DNA of 64,000 bases. Origin: Streptomyces griseocarneus. GTDB lineage: Bacteria > Actinomycetota > Actinomycetes > Streptomycetales > Streptomycetaceae. Position numbers and translations under genes: made by a program. Shown piece after piece: positions 54,359 to 64,000 of this stretch (position 1 is its first letter; the number at the start of each line of letters is the position of its first letter). Below the pieces are notes generated by a model. That model was not told the DNA's origin. It made no database searches and was given only the letters and a program-made list of their open reading frames with translations. The DNA is taken from contig PENC01000001.1 in NCBI GenBank assembly GCA_003674045.1, forward strand, positions 186,001 to 250,000, given 5' to 3'.

Positions 54359-54508
54359 CCGGGCCCGGCCGCCCTTCCGTCGCCGCCGCTTCCGCTGCCC
54401 TTTCCACCGCTGACGCCGGGCGCCTGCCACCTGCCGACGCGGCGCCGCCCGTCCGCCCTCCCCCGTACCGCCGCGGGCGGCGCCATGCCCACTTTCTGGA
54501 GACAATTC

Positions 54509-55615
54509 ATGACTTCCGATCTCTTCATGGACCACGGCAACCCCCTGCAGATAGACAGAGTCAGGGCCCTGGACCCACTCCTCGCGGACGAGCCGCTCGG
54601 CCGCCTCCCCGAGCTCAACTCCCGCGCCGCCGTGGCCGAGCTGACCGCCATGCTCCGCGCCCTGACGCCCGGCCTCGACGCGGTCGCCCTCTACTCCACC
54701 GACGAGTGCCTCGCCGTGCTGCGCGACCTGGGCATGCTGCTCGGTTCCCTCAAGCGGCACGACACCGAGCCCGCCGTCGTCGTCCCCGAGGTCGTCCCCG
54801 TGCTCCAGGAGCTCGGCCGCCGCACCGGCATGATCCCCCGGGACACCGTGCACCACTACACCACCTGGAACCCCACCGGGGAGCGGCAGCGCACCTACAC
54901 CGGCGACCCCCAGGAGTACGTCCTCCAGGAGTCCGTGCGCATGGTCTTCCCGCAGCTGCGCCAGGGCCTCGAACTGTGCGACATGCTCTCCCGGACCGAT
55001 CCCGCGGAGCAGAAGTTCGCCGTCGTCCTCGACGAACTCACCGACCTGATGGGCGCGATGGTCGAGTCCATCGACATGGTGGTGAAGGAGGTCAGCCCGG
55101 CCTTCTTCGCGCGCGACCTGCGCCCGTACTACGAGAACGTCACCGTCGGCGGCGAGACGTACCTGGGCCCCGCCGCGGCCCAGGTGCCGCTGTGGCTGAT
55201 CGACCTGTCCGTCTGGGCCTCCGACCACAGCAGGCCCGAGTACCAGGAGTTCCTGGCCCACTCGATCCCCTACAGCCTGCCCCGCTGGCGCGAGCTCTAC
55301 GACTCCTGGCTGCACAGCCCGTCGATCGTGACCCGGATCGTGGCCGCGTTCGGCGCCGACCCGGCCGAGACCGAGCGCTCCGAGCCCCACCTCATGGAGA
55401 GCGCGGAGGCCCTGCTCCGCCTGCTGCGCGTGATCATGGTCTTCCGGGGACGGCACCTGGGCATCGCCCGCAAGGCCTACCAGGAGGACCTGCGCCTCTT
55501 CCCCGTCGGCAGCGGCGGCGCCAGCGTCGAACTGCTCAAGCAGATCCTCGACCTGACGCGCGACAACGCCAACCTGACCCGTGGCACCGCCGACGAGAGG
55601 AAGGCCGCCTCGTGA
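54509..55615 (+). CDS. PrnB-like (DUF1864, indoleamine dioxygenase superfamily) enzyme
   Basis: 368 residues from ATG 54509 with GGAG 8 bp upstream. All-helical protein with segments typical of the PrnB/DUF1864 family: IDRVRALDPLLADEPLGRLP, ALYSTDECLAVLRDLGMLLG, VHHYTTWNPTGERQRTYTGD, and RGRHLGIARKAY, where H316 sits in the region of the proximal haem His of PrnB and IDO. PrnB rearranges 7-chlorotryptophan in pyrrolnitrin synthesis. I infer haem-dependent oxidative chemistry on an aromatic amino acid. Its stop overlaps the second PhzS-like gene (GTGA), implying consecutive or joint action. Confidence 0.82.
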   Translation: MTSDLFMDHGNPLQIDRVRALDPLLADEPLGRLPELNSRAAVAELTAMLRALTPGLDAVALYSTDECLAVLRDLGMLLGSLKRHDTEPAVVVPEVVPVLQELGRRTGMIPRDTVHHYTTWNPTGERQRTYTGDPQEYVLQESVRMVFPQLRQGLELCDMLSRTDPAEQKFAVVLDELTDLMGAMVESIDMVVKEVSPAFFARDLRPYYENVTVGGETYLGPAAAQVPLWLIDLSVWASDHSRPEYQEFLAHSIPYSLPRWRELYDSWLHSPSIVTRIVAAFGADPAETERSEPHLMESAEALLRLLRVIMVFRGRHLGIARKAYQEDLRLFPVGSGGASVELLKQILDLTRDNANLTRGTADERKAAS

Positions 55616-56892
55616 AGATCCTGATCGCCGGAGCGGGCATCGGCGGCCTCGCCGCCGCCCTCAGCCTGCACGCCGAGGGTTTCACCGACATCACCGTCGC
55701 CGAGACGGTCCGCGAGATCCGTCCCCTGGGCGTCGGCCTCAACATCCTCCCCAACGCCGTGCGCGAGCTGGACGAGCTGGGGGTCTACGAGGACCTCGCC
55801 GCCGTCTCGGTGCGCACGGGCGAGCTGTCGTACTACAACCGGTTCGGCAGCCTCATCTGGAACGAGCCGCGCGGCCTCGGCGCGGGCTACAACTGGCCCC
55901 AGCTCTCCATCCACCGCGGACGGCTCCAGATGCTGCTGGCCGACGCCGTGCGCAAGCGGCTCGGACCGGCCTCGATCGTGACGGACACCCGGGTCACCGG
56001 CTTTACGTCGATGCCCGCCGGACGGCTCCGGGTGTCCGTCGCCCACCCCTCCACCGGGACCACCTCCGAGACGGAGGCCGACGTCCTGCTCGGCGCCGAC
56101 GGGATCCACTCCGCGGTGCGGGCCGCCCTCCACCCGGACGCGGCCCCGCCCCGCTGGAACGGGCTCGTCGTCTGGCGCGGCGCGACCTGGGCCAAGCCCT
56201 TCCTCAACGGCCGGACGATGATCATCGCCGGGGACGACCGCCGCCGCGGCGTCGTCTACCCGATGACCATGGGCGCCACGCCCGACGAGCCGGTCCTGAT
56301 GAACTGGGCCGTGGCCCGCCGGGCCGACAGCGGCGAGGTGCCCGACCGCGCCGACTGGAACCGCGAGGTCCGCCCCGAGGACTTCCTCCCGCACTTCGCG
56401 GACTGGGGCTTCGACTGGCTGGACATCCCCGGCCTGGTCAGCACCGCCGACACGGCCTTCGAGTACCCCATGGTGGACCGCGACCCGCTGCCCTTCTGGA
56501 CCGCCGGCCGTGTCACCCTCCTCGGCGACGCCGCGCACGCGATGTACCCGATGGGCTCCAACGGCGCCACCCAGTCCATCGTGGACGCCCGGGTGTTCGC
56601 CCAGTGCCTGGCCCAGCATGCCGACCCCGACGAGGCCCTCGCCGTCTACGAGGAGCGTCGCCGCCCGGCGATGACCCAACTGCAGGCGAAGAACCGTCAG
56701 ATGGGCCCCGAGATCGTCATCAACATCGCCCACGAACGGGCTCCCGGCGGCTTCGCCTCCATCCACGACGTGATGAGCGAGGCCGAACTCAAGGAGATCT
56801 CGGCCCGGTACGCCCAGGTCGGTGCCTTCGACACCGACACCGTGAACCAGCGCCCGGACCGCCGGGCCCGAGTGGTGAAGGTCAGCGCATGA
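55612..56892 (+). CDS. PhzS-like FAD-dependent aromatic monooxygenase (copy 2)
   Basis: 426 residues from GTG 55612. Same architecture as copy 1: ILIAGAGIGGLAAALSLHAE, RPLGVGLNILPNAVRELDEL, LLGADGIHSAVRAALHPDA, LLGDAAHAMYPMGSNGATQS, and an almost identical tail (RQMGPEIVINIAHERAPGGF versus RNMGPEIVIDMTYDRAPEGF). It is closer to PhzS than copy 1 (SIHRGRLQMLL). The pair probably arose by duplication and oxidises successive intermediates. Confidence 0.88.
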   Translation: MKILIAGAGIGGLAAALSLHAEGFTDITVAETVREIRPLGVGLNILPNAVRELDELGVYEDLAAVSVRTGELSYYNRFGSLIWNEPRGLGAGYNWPQLSIHRGRLQMLLADAVRKRLGPASIVTDTRVTGFTSMPAGRLRVSVAHPSTGTTSETEADVLLGADGIHSAVRAALHPDAAPPRWNGLVVWRGATWAKPFLNGRTMIIAGDDRRRGVVYPMTMGATPDEPVLMNWAVARRADSGEVPDRADWNREVRPEDFLPHFADWGFDWLDIPGLVSTADTAFEYPMVDRDPLPFWTAGRVTLLGDAAHAMYPMGSNGATQSIVDARVFAQCLAQHADPDEALAVYEERRRPAMTQLQAKNRQMGPEIVINIAHERAPGGFASIHDVMSEAELKEISARYAQVGAFDTDTVNQRPDRRARVVKVSA

Positions 56893-57554
56893 GCCACCCC
56901 ATGAGTCACCCCACGAGTCACCGTATGAGGATCGACGTCTACTCCGACATCTCCTGCCCCTGGTGCTACATCGGCAAGCGCAACCTCGAGAAGGCCGTCG
57001 CGGCCTTCGGCGCGGACCGCGTCGAGCTCGTGCTCCACCCGTACCAGATCGACGGTGAGCACCCCGAGCACGCCATGCCCATGCTCGAATGGCTGGCCGG
57101 GAAGTACGGCACCGCCAAGGCCACGGCCATGAGCGAGGAGGTCACCGAGGCGGGCAAGGCCCTCGGCATCACCTTCCGCAATGCGACCGGCTACGCCGTC
57201 AACACCCTCCAGGCCCACCGGCTGCTGTGGTTCGCCGGGCGCCGCCACGGCGCCGAGGTCCGCTCCCGGCTGGAGGAACTGCTCTTCGCCGCCTACTTCA
57301 CCGACAACGGTGACGTGTCCGACCCGGAGCTGCTCGTCGACCGCGCCGTGCGCGCCGGGATGGACGGCGCACAGGCCGCCGCGTACCTCGCCTCCGACGA
57401 GGAGCTCGCCGAGGTCAGGGCCGCCGTTGCCGAGGCGCGCGAACGGGTGGCGGCCGTGCCCGCCTTCGTCCTCGACGACGGCACCACGCTCGTGGGCGCG
57501 CAGGACGAGGCGACCGTCCTGCGCGCTCTCCGGCAGGCCGCCGACCGCGCCTGA
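56889..57554 (+). CDS. FrnE-like DsbA-family oxidoreductase
   Basis: 221 residues from ATG 56889 overlapping the upstream stop; the first 12 residues are a repeated MSHP unit encoded by near-identical 15-bp repeats, so ATG 56925 (MRIDVYSDISCPWCYIGKRN) may be the real start. CPWC thioredoxin-type active site, helical insert as in FrnE/2-hydroxychromene-carboxylate isomerase relatives, and the cis-Pro region AAVPAFVLDD. No signal peptide, so it acts in the cytosol. In polyketide and aromatic clusters such proteins aid redox or thiol steps. Confidence 0.87.
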   Translation: MSHPMSHPTSHRMRIDVYSDISCPWCYIGKRNLEKAVAAFGADRVELVLHPYQIDGEHPEHAMPMLEWLAGKYGTAKATAMSEEVTEAGKALGITFRNATGYAVNTLQAHRLLWFAGRRHGAEVRSRLEELLFAAYFTDNGDVSDPELLVDRAVRAGMDGAQAAAYLASDEELAEVRAAVAEARERVAAVPAFVLDDGTTLVGAQDEATVLRALRQAADRA

Positions 57555-57591
57555 CCGACCGGGCGCGCACGGAACACAAGGGGGAAACGGT

Positions 57592-59022
57592 TTGAACGGC
57601 AACGGCAGCGCGGGCGGCAGTCCCGACCTGCGCAAGGCCCTCAGCGGCCGCCACGTCCGCATGATCGGGCTCGGCGGCGCCATCGGCACCGGGCTCTTCC
57701 TGGGCTCCGGGCTGGCCATGTCCATGGCCGGGCCGTCGGTGATCCTCGCGTACGCGGCCGGGGCGGTCCTCGCGCTCGCCCTCGCCTACGCCCTGGCGGA
57801 GATGACCGTGGTGCACCCCCGGGCCGGGGGCTTCGGCGCCATCGCGCACGCCTACCTCGGGCCCTGGGCGGGCTTCGTCCAGCGCTGGATGTACTGGGTG
57901 GCCCAAGTGGTCAACATCGGCAGCGAGGTCACCGCCGCGGGCATGTACGTCCGCTTCTGGTGGCCGGAACTCCCGCTGTGGGTGCCCGTCGTGTTCTTCT
58001 CCCTCGCGATGCTGCTCGTCAACGCGGCCTCGGTGCGGTTCTTCGGCGAGTTCGAGTACTGGTTCGCGATGATCAAGGTCGTCACGATCGTGGTCTTCGT
58101 CCTGCTCGGCCTCGCCTGCATCACCGTCGGACTGCCCGGCCGCGAGCCCGTCGGCCTCGGCGCGTGGACCGGGCACGGCGGCTTCGCCCCCGGTGGCCTC
58201 ACCGGCCTGTGGCTCGCCATGACCGTGGTGACCTTCGGCTACATGGGCACCGAGGCCGTGGCGCTCACTGCCGCCGAGTCCCGCGACCCACTGCGCGACA
58301 TCCCCCGCGCCGCCCGCGGCATGGTGCTCAGACTCGCCCTGTTCTACCTGCTCGCGATGGCCGTCGTGGTCACCGTCGTCCCGCTCACCGGTGACGGTGA
58401 CGGCTCCGCGGCGGGCAGTCCCTTCGTACGGCTGTTCAGCACGGCCGGGATTCCCGGCGCCGTCACCGTGATGAACTTCGTGATCCTCACCGCCGCGCTC
58501 TCCGCCATGAACACCAACCTCTATGTGAGCGCCCGCATGGTGCACTCGCTCGCCCGGGACGGCTACGCGCCCCGCCGCCTCGCCCGGCTCAACTCCCAGG
58601 GCGCGCCCGGCAATGCGCTGCTGTTCTCCGCCGTCGGCCTCACCCTGGCCACCGTGCTGTCCGTGACCGCGCCGGAGTCCGCCTTCGCGCTGCTGGTCGG
58701 CATCGCGACCTTCGGTGCGCTCGTCACCTGGCTGCTGATCTTCGCCACGCAGTGGGCGTTCCGCCGCAGCCGCCGCGCCCAGGGGCTCGCCTCCTCGCCG
58801 ATCCGGCTGCCCGGCACGCCGGTGACCACGGCCCTCGCCATGCTGATGATCGTCGCGGTGCTGGTGACCATGGCCTTCACCGAGCAGTTCGCCGACGCCC
58901 TGCTCTTCGGCGTGCCGTTCCTGCTGCTCGTCACCGCCTCCTACGGCCTCGTACGCCGCAGGCAGCGCGCCGCCGCACCGGAACCCGCCACTGCGTCGCG
59001 GGAACCGACGCCCTCCCGCTAG
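57592..59022 (+). CDS. APC-family amino-acid permease
   Basis: 476 residues from a TTG with AAGGGGGAAA upstream; 12 helices. The RHVRMIGLGGAIGTGLFLGS motif and TFGYMGTEAVALTAAESRDP are typical of the AAT (GabP/AroP-like) group of permeases. It may import the precursor amino acid; an aromatic one would match the enzymes nearby, but substrate cannot be told from sequence. The C-terminal tail is Ala/Pro-rich. Confidence 0.88.
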   Translation: MNGNGSAGGSPDLRKALSGRHVRMIGLGGAIGTGLFLGSGLAMSMAGPSVILAYAAGAVLALALAYALAEMTVVHPRAGGFGAIAHAYLGPWAGFVQRWMYWVAQVVNIGSEVTAAGMYVRFWWPELPLWVPVVFFSLAMLLVNAASVRFFGEFEYWFAMIKVVTIVVFVLLGLACITVGLPGREPVGLGAWTGHGGFAPGGLTGLWLAMTVVTFGYMGTEAVALTAAESRDPLRDIPRAARGMVLRLALFYLLAMAVVVTVVPLTGDGDGSAAGSPFVRLFSTAGIPGAVTVMNFVILTAALSAMNTNLYVSARMVHSLARDGYAPRRLARLNSQGAPGNALLFSAVGLTLATVLSVTAPESAFALLVGIATFGALVTWLLIFATQWAFRRSRRAQGLASSPIRLPGTPVTTALAMLMIVAVLVTMAFTEQFADALLFGVPFLLLVTASYGLVRRRQRAAAPEPATASREPTPSR

Positions 59023-59080
59023 CCGCACCACCCGCCCTTCCCGCAAGCCCGCAAGCCGAGCAAGAGAGAACGACCTTCAC

Positions 59081-60987
59081 ATGAGCCACGACACCGACGT
59101 GGGCACCCCCGCGGCCACTCCCGTACCCGACACCGACGGCGGCGACGTCCGCACCCTGGACCGCGTCGTGATCCGCTTCGCCGGGGACTCCGGCGACGGC
59201 ATGCAGCTCACCGGCGACCGGTTCACCTCCGAAGCCGCCGAGTTCGGCAACGACCTGGCGACGTTCCCCAACTTCCCGGCCGAGATCCGTGCCCCCCAGG
59301 GCACCCTCCCCGGCGTCTCCAGCTTCCAGCTGCACTTCGCCGACCACGACATCCTCACGCCGGGCGACCGGCCGGACGTCCTCGTGGCCATGAACCCCGC
59401 CGCGCTGAAGGCCAACCTCGGCGACCTCCCCGCGGGCGGCACGCTCATCGTCAACACCGACGAGTTCACCAAGCGCAGCCTGGCCAAGGTCGGTTACCCG
59501 GCCGACCCGCTGGAGGACGGCTCGCTGGACGCCTACCGCCTGCACAAGGTCGCCATGGCCACCCTCACCAAGGGCGCGCTGGAGGAGACCGGGCTCGCGA
59601 AGAAGGACGCCGAGCGGGCGAAGAACATGTTCGCCCTCGGCCTGCTGTCCTGGATGTACCACCGGCCCACCGCGGGCACCGAGCGCTTCCTGCGGGAGAA
59701 GTTCGCCAAGCGCCCCGAGCTCGCCGAGGCCAACATCCTCGCCTTCCGCGCCGGCTGGAACTACGGCGAGACCACCGAGTCCTTCGCGGTCACCTACAAG
59801 GTCGCCGCGGCCGGGCTGCCCGCCGGCACGTACCGCCAGATCACCGGCAACACCGCGCTCGCCTACGGCATCGTCGCCGCCGGACAGCGCTCCGGACTGC
59901 CGGTGCTGCTCGGCACCTACCCGATCACGCCCGCCTCCGACATCCTGCACGAGCTCGCCAGACACAAGGCGTTCGGCATCGCCACCGTGCAGGCGGAGGA
60001 CGAGATCGCGGGCATCGGCGCGGCGCTCGGCGCCTCGTTCGGCGGCGCGCTCGGCGTGACCACCACCTCCGGCCCCGGCGTCGCCCTGAAGTCGGAGACC
60101 ATCGGCCTCGCCGTGATGACCGAGCTCCCGCTGCTGATCATCGACGTGCAGCGCGGCGGCCCGTCCACCGGCCTGCCCACCAAGACCGAACAGGCCGACC
60201 TGCTCCAGGCGATGTACGGCCGCAACGGCGAGTCGCCCCTGCCGGTCGTGGCCCCCCGCTCCCCGGCGGACGCCTTCGACACGCTCCTGGAGGCCGCCCG
60301 GATCGCCCTGACCTACCGCACGCCCGTGATGCTGCTGTCCGACGGCGCCATCGCCAACGGCTCGGAACCCTGGCTGATCCCCGACTCCGCCTCCCTCCCC
60401 GACCTGCGCGTCGAGTTCGCCACCGGACCCAACGCCACCGACGGCTCCGGCGCGTTCTGGCCCTACCTCCGCGACCCCGGGACCCTCGCCCGGCCCTGGG
60501 CCGTGCCCGGCACCCCCGGCCTCGAACACCGCATCGGCGGACTGGAGAAGGCCGACCGCACCGGAGCGATCTCCTACGACCCGGACAACCACGAGAAGAT
60601 GGTCCGCCTGCGGCAGGCCAAGGTCGACGGCGTCGACGTGCCCCGCCTCGCCGTGGACGACCCCCACGGCGACGCCCGCGTCCTGGTGCTCGGCTGGGGC
60701 TCCACCTACGGCCCGATCGGCGCCGCCTGCCGCCGGGTCCGCGCGGCGGGGGGCCGCATCGCCCAGGCCCACCTGCGCCACCTCAACCCCTTCCCGGAGA
60801 ACCTGGGCGAGGTCCTCGCGGCCTACGACCGTGTCGTCGTGCCCGAGATGAACCTCGGCCAGCTCGCGACGCTGCTGAGGGCGAAGTACCTCGTGGACGT
60901 CGTCAGCCACACCAAGGTCACCGGCCTGCCCTTCAAGGCGGAGGAGCTCCAGGGCGCACTGACCGATGTGATCGGAGAACTGGAAGC

Positions 60988-60991
<4 letters not shown>
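59081..60991 (+). CDS. korA: 2-oxoacid:ferredoxin oxidoreductase alpha subunit (gamma-alpha fusion)
   Basis: 636 residues. N-terminal gamma-type domain (VVIRFAGDSGDGMQLTGDRF, NFPAEIRAPQGTLPGVSSFQ) joined to the alpha domain (YPITPASDILHELARHKAFG, TTTSGPGVALKSETIGLAVM, IIDVQRGGPSTGLPTKTEQA), as in actinobacterial KorA. With KorB it oxidatively decarboxylates a 2-oxoacid to acyl-CoA using TPP and ferredoxin. Overlaps korB by 4 bp. Located here, it may supply reduced ferredoxin or process a 2-oxoacid made from an amino acid; it could also be a housekeeping copy flanking the cluster. Confidence 0.92.
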
Positions 60992-62055
<1,064 letters not shown>

Positions 62056-62059
62056 GGCC

Positions 62060-62107
62060 GGTCGGCGGGGGCGTCACCCTTTGGGGAGGGCGACGCCCCC
62101 GCCGACC
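62060..62107. terminator. Bidirectional terminator after korB
   Basis: GGTCGGCGGGGGCGTC (62060-62075) pairs with GACGCCCCCGCCGACC (62092-62107), 16-bp perfect stem, 16-nt loop. It overlaps the last codons of the convergent membrane-protein gene. Confidence 0.85.
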
Positions 62108-63126
62108 TCCCGCTCCCGCCCGCCCGGGTGCCGGTGACGCCAGACCCAGAAGACGGCACTGCACCCCACCGCCCACGCCACGAGCACCGCGAACGGGAAG
62201 ACGTGCTGGTGGCCGCCGAAGTACACGGCCGTGTGATGGGCGTTGACCGAGGCACCCGGCGGCAGCCACCTGCCCACCGTGCCCAGGAACGACGGCAGCA
62301 GCGGCCAGGACACCGCCCCGCCCGAGGACGGATTCCCCAGCAGCACCAGCAGGCTCCACGTCGGCAGCATCGCCCAGCGCCCGATCAGCGCGTTGAACAT
62401 CGTGAAGACCATCCCCGACGCGAACATCGTCAGCCCCAGGATCAGGCACGACTCCGCGAAGGGCAGCCGCAGCGCGCCCAGGCCCCAGTCCACGATCGCG
62501 GCGATCGCGAAGCCGCCCAGTGCCGACTGCGCCAGGATGAAGGCGATGCGCTCGCCCGGGTTCAGCGCGGCCGCGTGCACGCTCAGCTGGATCGCGCCGA
62601 TGAAGCCGACCACCGACGCGGCGAGCGAGACGTAGAACAGCGCGAGCCCCCGCGGGTCGCCTTTCTGCAGCGGATTGATGTCCGTCACGCTCACCGGCAC
62701 GCCGATGGCCGCGCCCACCCGGGGCGCCGTCTCCGTCAGCAACTGCGCGACCGAGGCACCCGACGCGCCCGACACGGACAGCGCGGCGTGCCCCTCCGGG
62801 AGCTGCTCCAGGATCGCGAACACCCGCTGCTCCTCCACCGCGTCCCGGGCCTCCCGGTACGTGCCGTAGTGCCGCAGCGCGAGCGTGGCCCCCAGCGCCT
62901 TCTCCATCCCCTGGACGAACTCCGCCCGCTTCACCTCGGAGGCCGGAACGCCGGTCACGGCGGTGGGAATGCTGCGGGGCGTGGGATTGGCCATGCAGTA
63001 CGTGTACGACCCGGCGAAGAGCCCGGCAGCAGCGGCCACGAGCACCGCGAGCACGACAGCCGGAAAGAACGGCGACCGCCGGAACATCGCCCAGCGCCCG
63101 CCGCCCGTTCCGTTCTCCTCACCCAT
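62074..63126 (-). CDS. YhgE/Pip-like multi-pass membrane protein
   Basis: 350 residues from the ATG giving MGEENGTGGG; an ATG 30 bp further upstream is possible. One N-terminal helix (FFPAVVLAVLVAAAAGLFAG), an extracytosolic domain about 50-170, and five to six C-terminal helices (LFYVSLAASVVGFIGAIQL onward), the layout of YhgE/DUF3533 or ABC-2-like permeases. Ligand unknown. Convergent to korB and probably unrelated to the cluster. Confidence 0.7.
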   Translation of the reverse strand: MGEENGTGGGRWAMFRRSPFFPAVVLAVLVAAAAGLFAGSYTYCMANPTPRSIPTAVTGVPASEVKRAEFVQGMEKALGATLALRHYGTYREARDAVEEQRVFAILEQLPEGHAALSVSGASGASVAQLLTETAPRVGAAIGVPVSVTDINPLQKGDPRGLALFYVSLAASVVGFIGAIQLSVHAAALNPGERIAFILAQSALGGFAIAAIVDWGLGALRLPFAESCLILGLTMFASGMVFTMFNALIGRWAMLPTWSLLVLLGNPSSGGAVSWPLLPSFLGTVGRWLPPGASVNAHHTAVYFGGHQHVFPFAVLVAWAVGCSAVFWVWRHRHPGGREREVGGGVALPKG

Positions 63127-63273
63127 GCGCCCACCATAAGCTGATAAAGCGGGCAAAACCCTTCATGCGCGCGGAAAGAGGGGTCCGGCCCAGATCATGG
63201 GCGACGCGCCTCCCCGCAGTGTCCGCGAGCGGCGCCCGGCGGCAGCCGCCGCCGAGCCAAGGGCGGCGTCGGC

Positions 63274-64000
63274 TCAGGTCGCCGTCAGACGGGCCAGTGT
63301 CCCGACCACCGACGCGCTCGCCTCGGAGCCGGGCTCGATCAGCGTGTAGTGCCCGGCCCTTGGCAGGGCGACGAGTTCCGCGTCGGTGTGCACGGCCAGG
63401 TAGATGGTGAACTGCTCGTGCGGCAGCTCCTCGTCCGCCTCGCCGTACAGGACGACGGTCGGTACGCCCGTCGTGCCCCTGCCGCGGAGCATCGTCAGCG
63501 GGTCCACCAGCGGCAGCAGCGATTCGACGCGCTCGGCGGGGCCGATCAGCCCGAGGCCCGCGTCGTCGCTGAGGCGCTCGCGGATCGTGCCGGCCAGGTC
63601 GGTGATCGGCGCGAGGGCCAGCACGGCCGTCGGCAGACTCGTGGTGGTGAACCAGGGCGAGTCCTCGGGCAACAGCCCGCGCGCGGCGGCCCACAGGGCC
63701 AGATGGCCGCCCGAACAATGCCCGGCCAGCACATACGGGCGGCCCGCCGGGACGGTGTCGACCAGCAGCGCGATGTCGTCGAACGTCCCGGGGAAGCCGC
63801 CCGCCCCGCCCATCCGGCGGAACCCCGGCAGCACCGTCGTGAACCCGTGCGCCGCCAGGTACGCGGCGAAGGGCGTCAGGTGCATCCGGTCGTACCGCCA
63901 GTACCCGCCGTGCAGCAGGACGACCAGAGGCGCGTCCGGGTCCTCGGCGGGCCACAGGTCGTACACCTGGTCGGGGTGCTCGCCGTACGCGCGGTGCTCG
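63274..64000 (-). CDS. Alpha/beta hydrolase, kynurenine-formamidase-like (partial, 5' end outside)
   Basis: The frame stays open to the right edge (HRAYGEHPDQVYDLWPAED), so the N-terminus is outside the window; an internal GTG at 63966 is not needed. Oxyanion motif VVLLHGGYWRYDRM is that of kynurenine formamidases and related esterases. The nucleophile elbow reads AGHCSGGHLALW, so Cys sits where GxSxG normally has Ser. Catalytic Asp (LYGEADEELP) and His (RAGHYTLIEP) are present. Possible esterase or formamidase; a link to the tryptophan-type chemistry upstream is only suggested. Confidence 0.8.
   Translation of the reverse strand, partial: EHRAYGEHPDQVYDLWPAEDPDAPLVVLLHGGYWRYDRMHLTPFAAYLAAHGFTTVLPGFRRMGGAGGFPGTFDDIALLVDTVPAGRPYVLAGHCSGGHLALWAAARGLLPEDSPWFTTTSLPTAVLALAPITDLAGTIRERLSDDAGLGLIGPAERVESLLPLVDPLTMLRGRGTTGVPTVVLYGEADEELPHEQFTIYLAVHTDAELVALPRAGHYTLIEPGSEASASVVGTLARLTAT

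Noticed and set aside
51125..55456. 1443-residue minus-strand open frame
   Set aside because: Gly/Ala/Asp/Val-rich antisense of the NmrA, KSQ and PrnB-like genes, caused by GC3 bias; no domain.
53074..55611. Plus-strand frame running into the second PhzS-like gene
   Set aside because: Arg/Pro-rich out-of-frame reading of the KSQ and PrnB-like genes; real homology starts at GTG 55612.

Overview
The DNA has very high GC, heavy use of GTG/TTG starts, 4-bp ATGA/GTGA stop-start overlaps, and XRE (DUF5753)/DUF397 and DUF7848-type small proteins. Together these point to a streptomycete or close actinomycete. The window falls into three zones: a dense anti-phage/anti-plasmid island (about 0.3-34.6 kb), a mixed accessory/housekeeping stretch (34.6-47.4 kb), and a biosynthetic cluster for an unidentified oxidised small molecule (47.6-62.1 kb).

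Defence island, left to right: a three-gene unit of a DUF262 protein, a DUF3696-type ATPase and an unrecognised protein (345-3699); the broken C-terminal third of a pPIWI_RE Argonaute-like gene with two frameshifts (3885-4893); a minus-strand group of a RelE-like/UvrD helicase, McrC-like nuclease and McrB-like AAA+ protein with methyl-DNA-reader-type domains (4943-10164); a DUF2786 protein with an apparent C-terminal single-base loss (10389-12703); small coupled genes and an XRE/DUF397 pair (12791-14875); a DISARM-like minus-strand operon of a Ser/Thr kinase-DUF1998 helicase fusion of 2123 residues, a SNF2-like helicase and a large class I adenine methyltransferase (15081-28558); and a complete-looking type III Wadjet operon jetABCD (28833-34547). 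Its JetC has lost essentially the whole SMC coiled coil by an in-frame internal deletion.

Middle zone: a LysR regulator divergent from an ATP-grasp ligase, with an MFS exporter, an unrecognised protein with an HxD motif and a YbaK-type aminoacyl-tRNA editing protein in tandem. This looks like a small amino-acid or dipeptide metabolite locus with a possible tRNA-editing self-protection gene. Then come a TRIC-family channel, an MFS/MarR pair, a PolX polymerase with a PHP domain, a DUF4956/VTC pair and an AraC regulator.

Biosynthetic zone: two PhzS-like FAD monooxygenases, an HpaB-like flavin hydroxylase, an EmrB/QacA exporter, an NmrA-like reductase, a stand-alone ketosynthase whose active-site Cys is Gln (KSQ type), a PrnB-like (indoleamine dioxygenase superfamily) protein, an FrnE-like DsbA protein, an amino-acid permease and a 2-oxoacid:ferredoxin oxidoreductase pair. 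All are co-directional with several translational overlaps, and the AraC gene diverges from the first gene. The combination suggests oxidative remodelling of an aromatic amino acid (tryptophan or tyrosine are candidates), but the product cannot be named from sequence alone. The window ends in a YhgE-like membrane protein and a partial alpha/beta hydrolase with a kynurenine-formamidase-type HGGYW motif and a Cys in the nucleophile position.

Three positions (near 4369, 4778 and 12644) need one extra base to restore a clearly homologous frame. They are either real lesions or consensus errors, and should be checked against reads before the pPIWI_RE and DUF2786 genes are called broken.
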